Assembly (NCBI RefSeq): GCF_003063355.1
Contig: NZ_NESH01000006.1
Coordinates: 1-64,000 of the forward strand
Direction of reading: 5' to 3'
DNA: 64,000 nt
Source of the DNA: Limnohabitans sp. Bal53
GTDB taxonomy: Bacteria > Pseudomonadota > Gammaproteobacteria > Burkholderiales > Burkholderiaceae_C
A program made the position numbers and the translations under genes. This document shows, piece after piece, positions 54,600 through 63,832 of the stretch. How positions within the stretch are numbered: position 1 is the stretch's first letter; each line of letters opens with the position of its first letter. The notes beneath the pieces were generated by a model. It searched no databases. It was given only the letters and a program-made list of their open reading frames with translations, and had not been told where the DNA came from.

Positions 54600-55456
54600 G
54601 CCAGCGCCTTTCGCAACCAGGCGCTCACGCGGTCGGCCAGCGCCACCAGCGCAATGAAGACCAGCAGCATGGTGGCCACTTCGCCGCCGTTGAACATCTT
54701 CATCGAGTTGTCGAGTTGCTGACCCAAGCCCCCCGCGCCCACAAAGCCCAGCACCACCGAGGAGCGGATCGCGCATTCCCAGCGGTACACGGTGTAAGAC
54801 GCCAATTCAGCGGCGTGGCTGGGCAGCAAGGCGTACACAAAGGCCTGCAGGCGGCCACTGCCATTGCGCATCAGGTTTTGGGTGGCATGGCTCTCGCCGC
54901 TTTCCAAAATCTCAGCGTAGACCTTGCCCAGCATGCCGCCATAGGTCAGGGCAATGGCCAGCACGCCGGCCGTAGGCCCCAAGCCCACCACGCGCACGAA
55001 CACCAGCGCCCAAATCAACTCGGGAATGCTGCGCAGCACAATCAGCGTGGCACGCACCAGCCAGCGCAGCACCGCAGGCAATCGGTCCATGCGACCGGAC
55101 AAAGCCGACAACGACAAAACCCGTGTGGCCAACAGGCTCAAAGGAATGGCCAGCACCAGCGCCAGCGTGACGCCCGCGGTGGCCATGGCCACGGTGCGCC
55201 AAGTCTCACGCACCACCATGTCCATGAACTCGGCGTTGTGGACCAGCGGCCAAAAGGTGGACAAGAACTGCGCCGTCACTTTTCGGTTTTCAGGCTCCCA
55301 CAGCACCCACAAACGGAACTCGGTGGCCACGCCCAGTGGCCACAACAGCACCAAAGCCAGGCTCAGCCAAAACACCCGCTTGAAAAAGGCCGGGTCGCGG
55401 GCAGGCGCATCCCGGCGAGGCCGGGGCGTTGGCAGGTGTGAAACAGAAGCGGTCAT
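54596..55456 (-). CDS. phnE: Phosphonate-type ABC transporter permease (first PhnE)
   Basis: A 286-aa PhnE-like permease with an N-terminal cytoplasmic tail rich in Arg and Pro, six helices, and the blocks LIVLRSIPELIWALVFVRVV and RWECAIRSSVVLGFVGAGGL. It is directly followed by the second PhnE gene. The operon order is phnD-phnC-phnE-phnE. The substrate may be phosphonate, phosphite or another phosphorus compound; no C-P lyase genes are here. Confidence 0.92.
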   Translation of the reverse strand: MTASVSHLPTPRPRRDAPARDPAFFKRVFWLSLALVLLWPLGVATEFRLWVLWEPENRKVTAQFLSTFWPLVHNAEFMDMVVRETWRTVAMATAGVTLALVLAIPLSLLATRVLSLSALSGRMDRLPAVLRWLVRATLIVLRSIPELIWALVFVRVVGLGPTAGVLAIALTYGGMLGKVYAEILESGESHATQNLMRNGSGRLQAFVYALLPSHAAELASYTVYRWECAIRSSVVLGFVGAGGLGQQLDNSMKMFNGGEVATMLLVFIALVALADRVSAWLRKALA

Positions 55457-55484
55457 CTTGAACCCGGTGCAGCCAGCTACAGCA

Positions 55485-56324
55485 TCAACGGCAGTGCATC
55501 ACCGCAGGCGCGGACTGGGCTGAAGTGGCTTGTGCTGAGGGCAAAGGCGGGGCTTCGCCACGCAACTCGTGTTCGTACTGGTCGTACAAATGCGCCAAGC
55601 GCTCGGGGCTGACCTGTGCAGAAGGCAAATCAAAGACCAGCTGCCCGTCGCGCAAGCCAATGATGCGCGGGAAGTGCGCCAGCGCCATGTCCACCTGGTG
55701 CAGTGTGGCCACCAACGTGACTTGGCGCTCGGCCGCCAGGTTCACCAAAGCGGCCATGGCCATGCGGGCGCGCATCGGGTCGAGCGCCGACAGCGGCTCG
55801 TCGATCAGCCACAGGCTGGCCGGGGCCAACAGGGCGCGGGCCAGACCCACGCGTTGGCGTTCACCGCCCGACAGGCGGTCCACGCGGTCGAACAATTTGT
55901 CACCCAGGTCAAAGTGCACCAGCGCTTCGTAAGCGGCCGGGATGTCGGTCGGGTAGAACAGCGAGCGCAAGCTGGACCAAAAGCCCATGCTGGGCAAACG
56001 CCCGGCCAGCACCGAGGTCACCACGCGTTGACGCGGCGGCAGCGGCGGCACCTGCGGGGCCAGAAACAACTGGCCGCGCAAACGGCGCAAGGCGCCAGCC
56101 GACTGCGCCCAAGGGTTCACGTCCGACAACTGCAAGCTGCCTTGGGTGGGCCGTTGCGCGCAGGCCAGCACCTGCAGCAAAGTGGTCTTGCCCGCGCCAG
56201 ACGGGCCAATGATGGCCACCTGCTCGCCTGCGCCAAAACGCAGGTTCAAAGCCCGCAAGGCCGCTGGCGCACCGGGCAGCGCGGCCGGGTGCCGCGCCTC
56301 CAGGGCCGAGAGTTCGATCTTCAC
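55485..56324 (-). CDS. phnC: Phosphonate-type ABC transporter ATP-binding protein
   Basis: A 279-aa ABC ATPase. Walker A is IIGPSGAGKTTLLQVLA, the signature is RLSGGERQRVGLARALL, Walker B is ASLWLIDEPLSALDP. The start is GTG (56324) at MKIELSALEARHP. It is between phnD and the first phnE on the minus strand with short gaps. Confidence 0.93.
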   Translation of the reverse strand: MKIELSALEARHPAALPGAPAALRALNLRFGAGEQVAIIGPSGAGKTTLLQVLACAQRPTQGSLQLSDVNPWAQSAGALRRLRGQLFLAPQVPPLPPRQRVVTSVLAGRLPSMGFWSSLRSLFYPTDIPAAYEALVHFDLGDKLFDRVDRLSGGERQRVGLARALLAPASLWLIDEPLSALDPMRARMAMAALVNLAAERQVTLVATLHQVDMALAHFPRIIGLRDGQLVFDLPSAQVSPERLAHLYDQYEHELRGEAPPLPSAQATSAQSAPAVMHCR

Positions 56325-56342
56325 AGCCGTGGTGCTCAGGCT

Positions 56343-57260
56343 TTAGAGCAAGCCCGCACTGCGTGCAGCAGACTCCAGACCTTTGTAGTTCTCGGGCGTG
56401 GTGGAGATGTAGCGGGTCGAGCGGTTGAGCTTGAGGATCTCGGCGTGCTCGGGGTTGGCGGGGTTCAGGGCCAACAAGGCGGCCTTGATTTTTTCGCGCA
56501 AGTCGGCAGGCATGTCGGCGTGCACCGACCAGTTGTAGTTGAAGTAAGGGGGCGTGGTGTAGAACACGTTCACGTCTTGCGTGTTGACCTTGTTTTCAGC
56601 CACGAACTTTTTCCAGACGGTGATGTCCAAGGCCGCAGCGTCCACCTTGCCGCTGACCACCGAAGCGATGGTGGCGTCGTGCGCGCCGCTGTAGGCAATG
56701 CGCTTGAAGTCCTTTTCAGGTTCGATCTGCGCTTGCAGCAAGAAGCTGCGCGGCATCAGGTGGCCCGAGGTGCTGCTTTGTGAGCCAAAAGAGACTTGCT
56801 TGCCCTTCATGTCGGCCAGTGTCTTGATGCCCGAGTTGGTCTTGGCAATGAACACCGACTGGAAACGTGTGTCTTCTTCACGCTGGGCCAATGGCACGAT
56901 CTTGCCGCCCGAGCGGAGGTTGGCTTGCACAAAGGTGAAACCACCAAACCAGACCACATCGACTTTCTTGTTGACCAGCGACTCCACCGCAGCGGGGTAA
57001 TCGGTCACGGGTGTGAACTGCACCTTCATGCCCAGCTGCTTTTCCAGGTAGCTGGCCAGGGGCGTGAACTTGCGCACCTGCTCGGTGGCGGCCTCCTCGA
57101 GGATGGTGGTCACACGCAGCGTGGTTTGGGCTTGGGCTGCCGAAGAAAAAGCGGCCGACAAAGCCAGCAACCCCATCAGGGCCGCAGTCTGGATTTTGGA
57201 AAAAAGGGAAGTGCTCTTGAAAAAACTCACCAAGGGTAAGACACTGAAAAAGGAGGTCAA
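56343..57260 (-). CDS. phnD: Phosphonate/phosphite-type substrate-binding protein
   Basis: A 305-aa periplasmic binding protein of the PhnD family. Its signal peptide ends at SSAAQAQ. Conserved ligand-site pieces are VDVVWFGGFTFVQANLRSGG and FGSQSSTSGHLMPRSFLLQA, where serine and threonine residues bind the phosphorus group in this family. The end KAALLALNPANPEHAEIL is usual. The frame starts with TTG at 57260; a GTG at 57230 would give a more normal signal peptide. Substrate range cannot be read from sequence alone. Confidence 0.92.
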   Translation of the reverse strand: MTSFFSVLPLVSFFKSTSLFSKIQTAALMGLLALSAAFSSAAQAQTTLRVTTILEEAATEQVRKFTPLASYLEKQLGMKVQFTPVTDYPAAVESLVNKKVDVVWFGGFTFVQANLRSGGKIVPLAQREEDTRFQSVFIAKTNSGIKTLADMKGKQVSFGSQSSTSGHLMPRSFLLQAQIEPEKDFKRIAYSGAHDATIASVVSGKVDAAALDITVWKKFVAENKVNTQDVNVFYTTPPYFNYNWSVHADMPADLREKIKAALLALNPANPEHAEILKLNRSTRYISTTPENYKGLESAARSAGLL

Positions 57261-57311
57261 TTAGACCCCATTTTGAAAGTTCAGGTCTGCCCCGCAGTGG
57301 TGCCTGCGGCC

Positions 57312-58025
57312 TCAGTTGAAGCTCAGGTTGTTGCACTCCTCACACTCCTCTTGCAACCAGCCGAATTTGACGAACAGCGCATGGAGTTTGCAGCCCACGC
57401 AAAAGCCCAAAATCGCCTCCAGCCACATGAAACCCAAGCACACCCAAACCATGACCAAAGGCAGCCAGCGTGGCAGGTATTGCTCGGTGGTGGGCAGCAG
57501 CGGCAAAGTGGTCACGGTATTGACAAAGCCCGCGAATTTTTCGGGGTGAAAGAACACCAGGCACAGGGCAATCATGCTGGCCCCGATGCCCCAGGCAAAA
57601 CGCTTGGGAGCGAGCGGTTTCCAAACAGCTGGGGCGCGCCGCGCCAACCAGTTGGACAGCCAGATGGTGGGCGAGAGGTAGGAGGTTTTGACGCTCATAC
57701 CCGCCAGCATCTCGAACAAGGCATAGAACAAGAACCAGGTTTGCACCGTGTAGTCGTAGGTGCGCCGAACCGCCTCGACCATGTACAAAATGCGCCCGTC
57801 AAAATCGGTGTCAAAGGTGTCACGGATGACGTTGCCCGTGACGTTCCAGCGCGTGCCAAAGACAATGTCCACCAGCGTGAACGCCATGAAAATCGGCACA
57901 ACCAGCATGATGCCTGCCCGGATGCGCACCGCCGTTTCGTTCAGGTAGGGCTGGACATCGTCGCGGCTGCGAAACCAGACATAGCGGGTGTCGGGGGGTG
58001 TGAATGTGGCGGCGGGGGTGTTCAT
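57312..58025 (-). CDS. DUF4395-like membrane protein
   Basis: A 237-aa membrane protein with about five helices (RAGIMLVVPIFMAFTLVDIV first, WLPLVMVWVCLGFMWLEAIL later) and a cysteine-rich end: LGFCVGCKLHALFVKFGWLQ then EECEEC. The CxGCxxH/Y pattern at the end of a helix is the DUF4395 signature; a metal or thiol role is possible. I prefer ATG 58025, six bases after GGAG, over ATG 58031. It is upstream of phnD on the same strand and may be cotranscribed. Confidence 0.65.
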   Translation of the reverse strand: MNTPAATFTPPDTRYVWFRSRDDVQPYLNETAVRIRAGIMLVVPIFMAFTLVDIVFGTRWNVTGNVIRDTFDTDFDGRILYMVEAVRRTYDYTVQTWFLFYALFEMLAGMSVKTSYLSPTIWLSNWLARRAPAVWKPLAPKRFAWGIGASMIALCLVFFHPEKFAGFVNTVTTLPLLPTTEQYLPRWLPLVMVWVCLGFMWLEAILGFCVGCKLHALFVKFGWLQEECEECNNLSFN

Positions 58026-58165
58026 GGGCATCTCCTTGGGCTTATGTGCTGTGGTCTTGGTTTGCGGAGCAAAACATCAGGGTCGACTTATTTATGCCAT
58101 CATTATGCGCACTATTGAACGTTTGAACAGGTCCGGGAGGTGTGTGCTCTTGGTTTCGCAACGCG

Positions 58166-59164
58166 ATGCTGCCCCCTTTTGCCATAGCATGGCCGCATGA
58201 CCCCCCCCAATTCATTCAGCTCTACCAGCACAACGCCGCTGCGGTGGCGCAAGAGCTCTTGCAGGGCCTGAGCGCCCCGCAGGCTTTTACCTCGCCCAAA
58301 TACCTGTACGACGCGCTGGGCTCGCGCTTGTTCGAGGCCATCACCGAGCTGCCCGAATACGACCTGACGCGCACCGAAGCGCAACTCATGCGCCTGCACA
58401 GTGCCGACATGGCACTGCACATGCCCGCAGGCGCTTGCTGGATCGACTTGGGCGCCGGCAACTGCGAAAAAGCCGGGCGCATGCTGGGGCCCCTGCAGGC
58501 CGGGCGCTACGTGGCGGTGGACATTTCGGTGGACTTTGTGCGCCAAGCCTTGGACAGCCTGCAGCGCCAGCACCCAGACCTGGCCATGGCGGGCCTGGGC
58601 ACCGACTTTTCGAGCGGTCTGGAATTGCCAGACGCCTTGGGGCTTGACTCGGCACAAGCACGCGTGTTGTTTTACCCGGGCTCGAGCATCGGCAACTTCA
58701 CGCCCGATCAGGCCCTGGGCTTTTTGCAAAGCCTGCACCGCGCTTGCGGCACGGCAATGGGCAGCGGTTTGCTGATCGGGGTGGATTTGCTCAAAGACGC
58801 CGCCGAATTGGAAGCGGCCTACGACGACGCCTTGGGCGTGACCGCGGCCTTTGACCTGAATTTGCTGCTTCACATCAATCGCTTGGTGGGCAGCAACTTT
58901 GTGGTGCGCGACTGGCGGCATTTGTCGCGCTTCAACGCCGAGCAGTCGCGCGTGGAAATGCACCTGCAAGCACGCCATGCGGTCCAGGTTCAGTGGCCGG
59001 GTGGCGAGCGGCTGTTTGCGGCAGGCGAGACCATCCACACCGAAAACGCCTGCAAATGGACGTTGCCGAACTTTGAGGCCTTGTTGCACGCAGCAGGCTT
59101 TGCCCAAACCCGCGCCTGGACCGATCCGGCCCAGCGCTTTGCGGTCTTGTGGGCCACGGCCTGA
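58166..59164 (+). CDS. egtD: L-histidine N-alpha-methyltransferase EgtD
   Basis: EgtD trimethylates histidine to hercynine with SAM, the first step to ergothioneine and selenoneine. The core is complete: SPKYLYDALGSRLFEAITEL at the start, CWIDLGAGNCEKAGRML (SAM site), LFYPGSSIGNFTPDQA (hercynine site), and TENACKWTLPNFEALL near the end. The start is uncertain. In this frame the first ATG is 58166, preceded by non-conserved residues; the better-placed ATG at 58197 is out of frame by one base because the C run after it has eight Cs where nine would be needed. It is convergent with senA, with 13 bases between stops. Confidence 0.9.
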   Translation: MLPPFAIAWPHDPPQFIQLYQHNAAAVAQELLQGLSAPQAFTSPKYLYDALGSRLFEAITELPEYDLTRTEAQLMRLHSADMALHMPAGACWIDLGAGNCEKAGRMLGPLQAGRYVAVDISVDFVRQALDSLQRQHPDLAMAGLGTDFSSGLELPDALGLDSAQARVLFYPGSSIGNFTPDQALGFLQSLHRACGTAMGSGLLIGVDLLKDAAELEAAYDDALGVTAAFDLNLLLHINRLVGSNFVVRDWRHLSRFNAEQSRVEMHLQARHAVQVQWPGGERLFAAGETIHTENACKWTLPNFEALLHAAGFAQTRAWTDPAQRFAVLWATA

Positions 59165-59177
59165 CAACACCGAGCGT

Positions 59178-60452
59178 TTACAAAGCCACTGACCGGAACC
59201 CCGCAAAAATATCGCGCCGCTCGGGCACAAAGAAGTTGCGGTAACGCACATCGACCACGTTGGCCGAGGTGGCTGCACAGGCTCCACGCAGCACGCGGTG
59301 GTTGTGCCACCAAGGCGCTGAATAGTCGCGGTAAGGGTGCACCTCAAAGCCCGGATAGGGCGCAAAGTCGCTGGCCGTCCATTCCCACACTTGGCCCCAC
59401 TCAAAGCTGGGTTGTTGGGCTGCGCATTCCCATTCGGCCTCGGTGGGTAAGCGCCTGCCTGCCCATTCGCACCAAGCCTGTGCATCAAACGCATTCAAAT
59501 GCACTGCCGGGGCCTGCAGGTCAAGCAGCTGCCACAGACCAAAGCGCTGCACTTGCCAAGCGCCCTCAACGCAACGCACATGGGGCGCCAGCGCATGGCC
59601 CGTGGCCTGCACAAAAGGCAAGTACCTCGCCCAACTCACCGCTGCAGCATCGATCTCGAATGCGGCCAAAGCCTGCGGGTGGGCCTGGCGCTCGTTGTCA
59701 AAAGCAAAGCCTGGCCCTGCATGGCCCAAAGTATGAACCTGCGCGGGCACCTGGATGGACACCAGCCGATCCTTGGGCGCGTCGTGCGCAGCCGCTGCAC
59801 AAGATGCGGGTTCACGCCAACTCAAAGCGGGTGGCACATCCAGCCCCAAGCCCTGCGCCATGTAGACCGAAGCTTCGTTGTGCATGTCTTCGTGCTGCAG
59901 CACCAAGCGCCAAAAATACAGCGCATCGTCGCTCTCACCCTGACCGGCATTCAAGGTGGCATGCAGCTGGTCCAGGCTGCGTTGCAGCACCTGCGCCAAA
60001 TATGACCGCGTTCCGGCCAGATCGGGCAAAGGCAGTGCCCAGCGGCTGTCGTGTGCGACTTCGCTGGAGTTGTAGAGCGCATCGGCATCGGGCAGCAGCG
60101 AGACTTCAAAGTCTGCGCCGGAGCTGGCACTGCGCGTGCCCAGGTGGCGCTGGCGGTTGCGCACCGTCCACCACTCCTGAAACCAGGCGATGTGGCCCCA
60201 TTCCCACAGCGGCGGGTTCATGCCCGGCAAGGGCGGCACCGACAGATCGGGCATGGCGTTTTGCCACGCCTGCATCAGCCCCAGCGTGCGATCGCGGGTG
60301 CGTTGCAGGGCCTGGGCCAACTCGGTCGCACTGGCCCTGCGCACGGCGCTGTGCACAGGGCCCAGGCAGCCTGAAGACGACCCATCCAAAAGTCCGCATG
60401 AACAGGCGCTTGGTGTGGTCTGCCCTGCCTGCGCCGAGGTACTGCCATTCAT
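59178..60452 (-). CDS. senA: Selenoneine synthase SenA (EgtB-like)
   Basis: A 424-aa EgtB homologue: an N-terminal DinB-like domain with the iron-binding histidines H87 (EWGHIAWFQEWW) and H187/H191 (LQHEDMHNEA), and a C-terminal FGE-sulfatase domain (RRLPTEAEWECAAQ, WEWTASDFAPYPGF, end RDIFAGFRSVAL). In the sen pathway SenA joins the selenium of a selenosugar to hercynine and gives selenoneine. I call SenA rather than EgtB because senB and a SelD-type senC follow divergently. The N-terminal 36 residues are low complexity; an in-frame GTG at 60356 is a possible later start. Confidence 0.85.
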   Translation of the reverse strand: MNGSTSAQAGQTTPSACSCGLLDGSSSGCLGPVHSAVRRASATELAQALQRTRDRTLGLMQAWQNAMPDLSVPPLPGMNPPLWEWGHIAWFQEWWTVRNRQRHLGTRSASSGADFEVSLLPDADALYNSSEVAHDSRWALPLPDLAGTRSYLAQVLQRSLDQLHATLNAGQGESDDALYFWRLVLQHEDMHNEASVYMAQGLGLDVPPALSWREPASCAAAAHDAPKDRLVSIQVPAQVHTLGHAGPGFAFDNERQAHPQALAAFEIDAAAVSWARYLPFVQATGHALAPHVRCVEGAWQVQRFGLWQLLDLQAPAVHLNAFDAQAWCEWAGRRLPTEAEWECAAQQPSFEWGQVWEWTASDFAPYPGFEVHPYRDYSAPWWHNHRVLRGACAATSANVVDVRYRNFFVPERRDIFAGFRSVAL

Positions 60453-60453
60453 G

Positions 60454-60459
60454 TATAAA
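60454..60459 (+). promoter_or_regulatory. Candidate -10 element of senB, between senA and senB
   Basis: TATAAA lies six bases before ATG 60466. It overlaps TATACA on the minus strand, which would suit senA. No -35 box is obvious on either side. Confidence 0.35.
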
Positions 60460-60465
60460 CCGCCC

Positions 60466-61440
60466 ATGCAAAAACTTCGTGTGGTGATTGTCAGTCCCGC
60501 CTTGGCCGACGCCAACAACGGCAATTGGCAAACCGCGCGCCGCTGGCAACAGTTGCTGTCTGCGCATTCTGCACGCATCGTGCGCCAGTGGCCTGACGCG
60601 CAGGCTGATGGTGACGATGTCATGCTCGCCCTGCACGCGCGCCGCTCGGCCGAATCGGTGCAGAACTGGCACAACCAGCACGGCCAGCGCGGCTTGGGCG
60701 TGGTGCTGACCGGCACCGACCTGTACCGCGACATCGTCAACGATCCGCAAGCGCTGCGCTCGCTGGCGCTGGCGCATTCGCTGGTGGTCTTGCAAGGCCT
60801 GGGTGTGAAAAGTCTGCCACCACAACACCAATCCAAAGCCCGTTTGATTTTTCAATCCACGGGTACGCGCCAGACCCTGCCCAAAACCTTGCGCCACTTG
60901 CGGGTGGTCATGGTGGGCCATTTGCGCGAAGAAAAAGACCCGCTGACCCTGATGAGCGCAGCGCGCCTGTTGCCCCCAGACGCAAGCGTGTTCATCGATC
61001 ACATTGGCGCTGCACTTGACCCCGTTTTGGGCCAGACCGCACAGGCCACGCAAGCCCAGTGCCCCCATTACCGATGGCTGGGGGCTGTGCCCCATGCACA
61101 AACCCTCAAGCGCATCCAGCGCGCGCACCTGCTGGTGCACTGCAGCCGCATGGAGGGTGGCGCGCATGTGCTGATGGAGGCGGTCTGCAGCGGCACACCC
61201 GTGCTGGCCTCGCGCATCGACGGCAATGTGGGCCTGATGGGCGAGGACTACGCGGGTTACTTCGAGCCCGGTGATGCACCCGCGTTGGCGCGGTTGATGC
61301 AGGCTTGCCGAACGCAGGGCGGCCATGCGGGTCTGGTGGCACACTTGAGGGATCAGTGCGCCTTGCGCGCACCCTTGTTTGAACCGCAGGCCGAACGTGC
61401 TGCCTTGCACCGCTGGGTGCAAGACCTTGGGACCCTTTGA
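60466..61440 (+). CDS. senB: Selenosugar synthase SenB
   Basis: A 324-aa glycosyltransferase-fold protein (GT4/GT-B type). The start is MQKLRVVIVSPALADANNGN, followed by GTDLYRDIVNDPQALRSLAL and the EX7E-like motif RMEGGAHVLMEAVCSGTPVL (E230 and E238). In the known pathway SenB makes a selenosugar from a UDP-sugar and selenophosphate. Divergent from senA and two bases before the SelD-type gene, it is in exact sen context. An in-frame ATG at 60451 would add five residues and overlap the senA start. Confidence 0.88.
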   Translation: MQKLRVVIVSPALADANNGNWQTARRWQQLLSAHSARIVRQWPDAQADGDDVMLALHARRSAESVQNWHNQHGQRGLGVVLTGTDLYRDIVNDPQALRSLALAHSLVVLQGLGVKSLPPQHQSKARLIFQSTGTRQTLPKTLRHLRVVMVGHLREEKDPLTLMSAARLLPPDASVFIDHIGAALDPVLGQTAQATQAQCPHYRWLGAVPHAQTLKRIQRAHLLVHCSRMEGGAHVLMEAVCSGTPVLASRIDGNVGLMGEDYAGYFEPGDAPALARLMQACRTQGGHAGLVAHLRDQCALRAPLFEPQAERAALHRWVQDLGTL

Positions 61441-61442
61441 GT

Positions 61443-63809
61443 ATGCAATCTTCCCCTCAACCCGTGCTGCGCGACCTGGTGCTGGTCGGCGGTGGCCACA
61501 GCCATGTGGGCGTGCTGCGCATGTTCGCCATGAAGCCCGAACCGGGTGTGCGCATCACCGTGATCTGCACCGACATCGACACCCCCTACTCGGGCATGCT
61601 GCCGGGCTACATCTCGGGGCATTACAGCTTTGACGAAGTGCACATCGACCTGGGCCGGCTGTGCGCCTTTGCTGGGGCGCGGCTGTACCACGATGCGGTG
61701 GTCAGCATCGACCGCCAAAACCAGAAAGTCATTTGCAAAGACCGCCCTCCAGTGGCGTACGACTTGTTGTCCATCAACATCGGCTCGACACCACAGGTGC
61801 GCCATGTGGAAGGCGCTCAATCGCTGGCCGTGCCGGTCAAGCCCATTGCGCAATTCAACCAGCGCTGGCTGGCCCTGCTGGACAAAGCCCGCCAGTGGCC
61901 GGTCCACCGGGGTCGCATGACGATTGCGGTGGTGGGCGCGGGTGCTGGCGGTGTGGAGCTGGTGCTGTCCATGCAATACCGCTTGCGCAACGAACTCAAG
62001 GCCTTGGGCCGCAACCCGGAAGACCTGAAATTTGTGCTGCTGACCTCGGGCGACAGCATCTTGCTTACGCACAACCCGGGCGTGCGACAGCGCTTTGCCC
62101 AGGTGCTGCAAGAGCGCAACGTCGAGGTCCACACACTCGCCGAGGTGGTGCAGGTCTCGCCTGGTTGCCTGCACACGCGTGACGGCCGCACTTTCGATGC
62201 CGACGAAACCATGTGGGTCACCCAGGCCGGTGGCCCCGCGTGGCTACAAAGCACGGGCTTGGCGCTCGACAAGCACGGCTTCATCCTGGTGCACCCCCAG
62301 CTGCAAACCCTGAACGACCCGCTGGTGTTCGCTGCGGGCGACATCGCCTCGTTTGTGGAACGCCCCCTCGAAAAAGCCGGTGTGTTTGCCGTGCGCATGG
62401 CCAAGCCCTTGGCCGAAAATTTGCGCCGCAGCCTGCGAGGCCAAAAGCTGCTGGCCTATGACCCACAACGCCATTGGCTGGCCCTCATTTCCACCGGCAA
62501 CCGCTTTGCCGTGGCCTCACGCGGCCCGCTGGGCTTTGCCGGGGCCTGGGTCTGGCGCTGGAAGGACCGCATCGACCGGGAGTTCATGCGCCGCTTCACC
62601 GAATTCCCGGCCATGCCCGCAGCCGCCAGCCCCGCCCGAGGCGAGTCGCAAGTGCGCGAAGCCGTTCGGGCCATGGGCCAGCTGCTCAAGGACATTCAGA
62701 CACATGGCAAGGGCCAAACCACGCGGCTGGCGCTGACGTCAGAAGAGTCGCTGCAAGCCATCTCGGCCATCGCCATGCGCTGTGGAGGATGCGGCGCCAA
62801 AGTGGGCGCTAACATTTTGTCTCGCGCCCTGGGCAGCTTGCAGCCTGTTGAGCGGCCAGATGTGCTGATCGGCCTGCACTCACCAGACGACGCGGCCGTG
62901 GTGCGCGTGCCGCCCGGCATGGCCGTGGTGCAGACGGTGGACTTTTTCCGGGCCTTCATCGACGACCCTTATGTGTTCGGCAAAGTGGCGGCCAACCACG
63001 CGCTGGGCGACATTTTTGCCATGGGCGGCGAGCCCCAAACCGCCACCGCCGTGGTCACCGTGCCGCCGGGCCTGGAGAGCAAGGTCGAAGACCTGCTGAC
63101 CCAAATGATGGGCGGCGCCATCGAGGTGCTGAACGCCGCAGGTTGCGCCCTGGTGGGCGGGCATACGGGCGAAGGTGCCGAGCTGGCCCTGGGCTTTGCC
63201 ATCAACGGCCTCATCGACGAGAAGATGGACAGCGTGATGCGCAAGGGCGGCATGCAGCCGGGTGATGTGCTGGTGCTGACCAAGCCGATTGGCACCGGCA
63301 CCCTGTTTGCCGCGCATGCCCGCTACGCCGCCAAGGGCCGCTGGATCGATGCAGCGCTGCAGTCGATGGTGCTGTCCAACCAATCGGGCGCACAGATTTT
63401 GCGCAGCCACGGGGCCACGGCCTGCACCGACTTGACCGGCTTTGGCCTGCTGGGTCACTTGGTGGAGATGACCAGGCCGTCCGACGTGGACGCCGAGCTG
63501 CAACTGAGCACCCTGCCCCTGCTCGACGGCGCGGTGGACTGCGTGCAAGCGGGCATTGTCAGCTCCTTGCAGCCTGCCAATGTGCGCCTGCGCCGCGCCC
63601 TGCGCAATGCCGACGAGTTCGTGGACGACCCGCGCTACCCGCTGCTGTTCGACCCACAAACCGCGGGTGGCCTGCTGGCCAGCGTGCCCGCCGCCCAAGC
63701 AGCCGCTTGTGTGCAAGCGCTCAAGGCGGCTGGTTATGTACACACCGCCATCATCGGCCGCATCACCGCGCAAAGCGAGGCCATCGAGCCGGTGCTGCTG
63801 AAAACCTGA
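61443..63809 (+). CDS. senC: SenC: NADH dehydrogenase-like FAD domain fused to selenophosphate synthetase (SelD)
   Basis: A 788-aa two-domain protein. Residues about 1-370 are a FAD/NAD oxidoreductase of the NDH-2-like kind ([57 protein letters not shown]). After a linker, the SelD part begins about 440 with [20 protein letters not shown]450 and K453 are in the position of E. coli Cys17 and Lys20, and no in-frame UGA is used. It makes selenophosphate from selenide and ATP for SenB, and could also serve tRNA or selenoprotein use. Domain fusion of this type is known in other SelD proteins. Confidence 0.9.
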   Translation: MQSSPQPVLRDLVLVGGGHSHVGVLRMFAMKPEPGVRITVICTDIDTPYSGMLPGYISGHYSFDEVHIDLGRLCAFAGARLYHDAVVSIDRQNQKVICKDRPPVAYDLLSINIGSTPQVRHVEGAQSLAVPVKPIAQFNQRWLALLDKARQWPVHRGRMTIAVVGAGAGGVELVLSMQYRLRNELKALGRNPEDLKFVLLTSGDSILLTHNPGVRQRFAQVLQERNVEVHTLAEVVQVSPGCLHTRDGRTFDADETMWVTQAGGPAWLQSTGLALDKHGFILVHPQLQTLNDPLVFAAGDIASFVERPLEKAGVFAVRMAKPLAENLRRSLRGQKLLAYDPQRHWLALISTGNRFAVASRGPLGFAGAWVWRWKDRIDREFMRRFTEFPAMPAAASPARGESQVREAVRAMGQLLKDIQTHGKGQTTRLALTSEESLQAISAIAMRCGGCGAKVGANILSRALGSLQPVERPDVLIGLHSPDDAAVVRVPPGMAVVQTVDFFRAFIDDPYVFGKVAANHALGDIFAMGGEPQTATAVVTVPPGLESKVEDLLTQMMGGAIEVLNAAGCALVGGHTGEGAELALGFAINGLIDEKMDSVMRKGGMQPGDVLVLTKPIGTGTLFAAHARYAAKGRWIDAALQSMVLSNQSGAQILRSHGATACTDLTGFGLLGHLVEMTRPSDVDAELQLSTLPLLDGAVDCVQAGIVSSLQPANVRLRRALRNADEFVDDPRYPLLFDPQTAGGLLASVPAAQAAACVQALKAAGYVHTAIIGRITAQSEAIEPVLLKT

Positions 63810-63832
63810 ACGCCTTCAAGGCCTGTTATGTC

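Noticed and set aside
58112-59494. A 460-codon minus-strand frame across egtD
   Set aside because: Shadow of egtD that runs into the end of senA; no recognisable domain.
62781-62800. A possible selenocysteine codon in the SelD part of senC
   Set aside because: The active-site codons are TGT and TGC with no TGA, so the enzyme uses cysteine.
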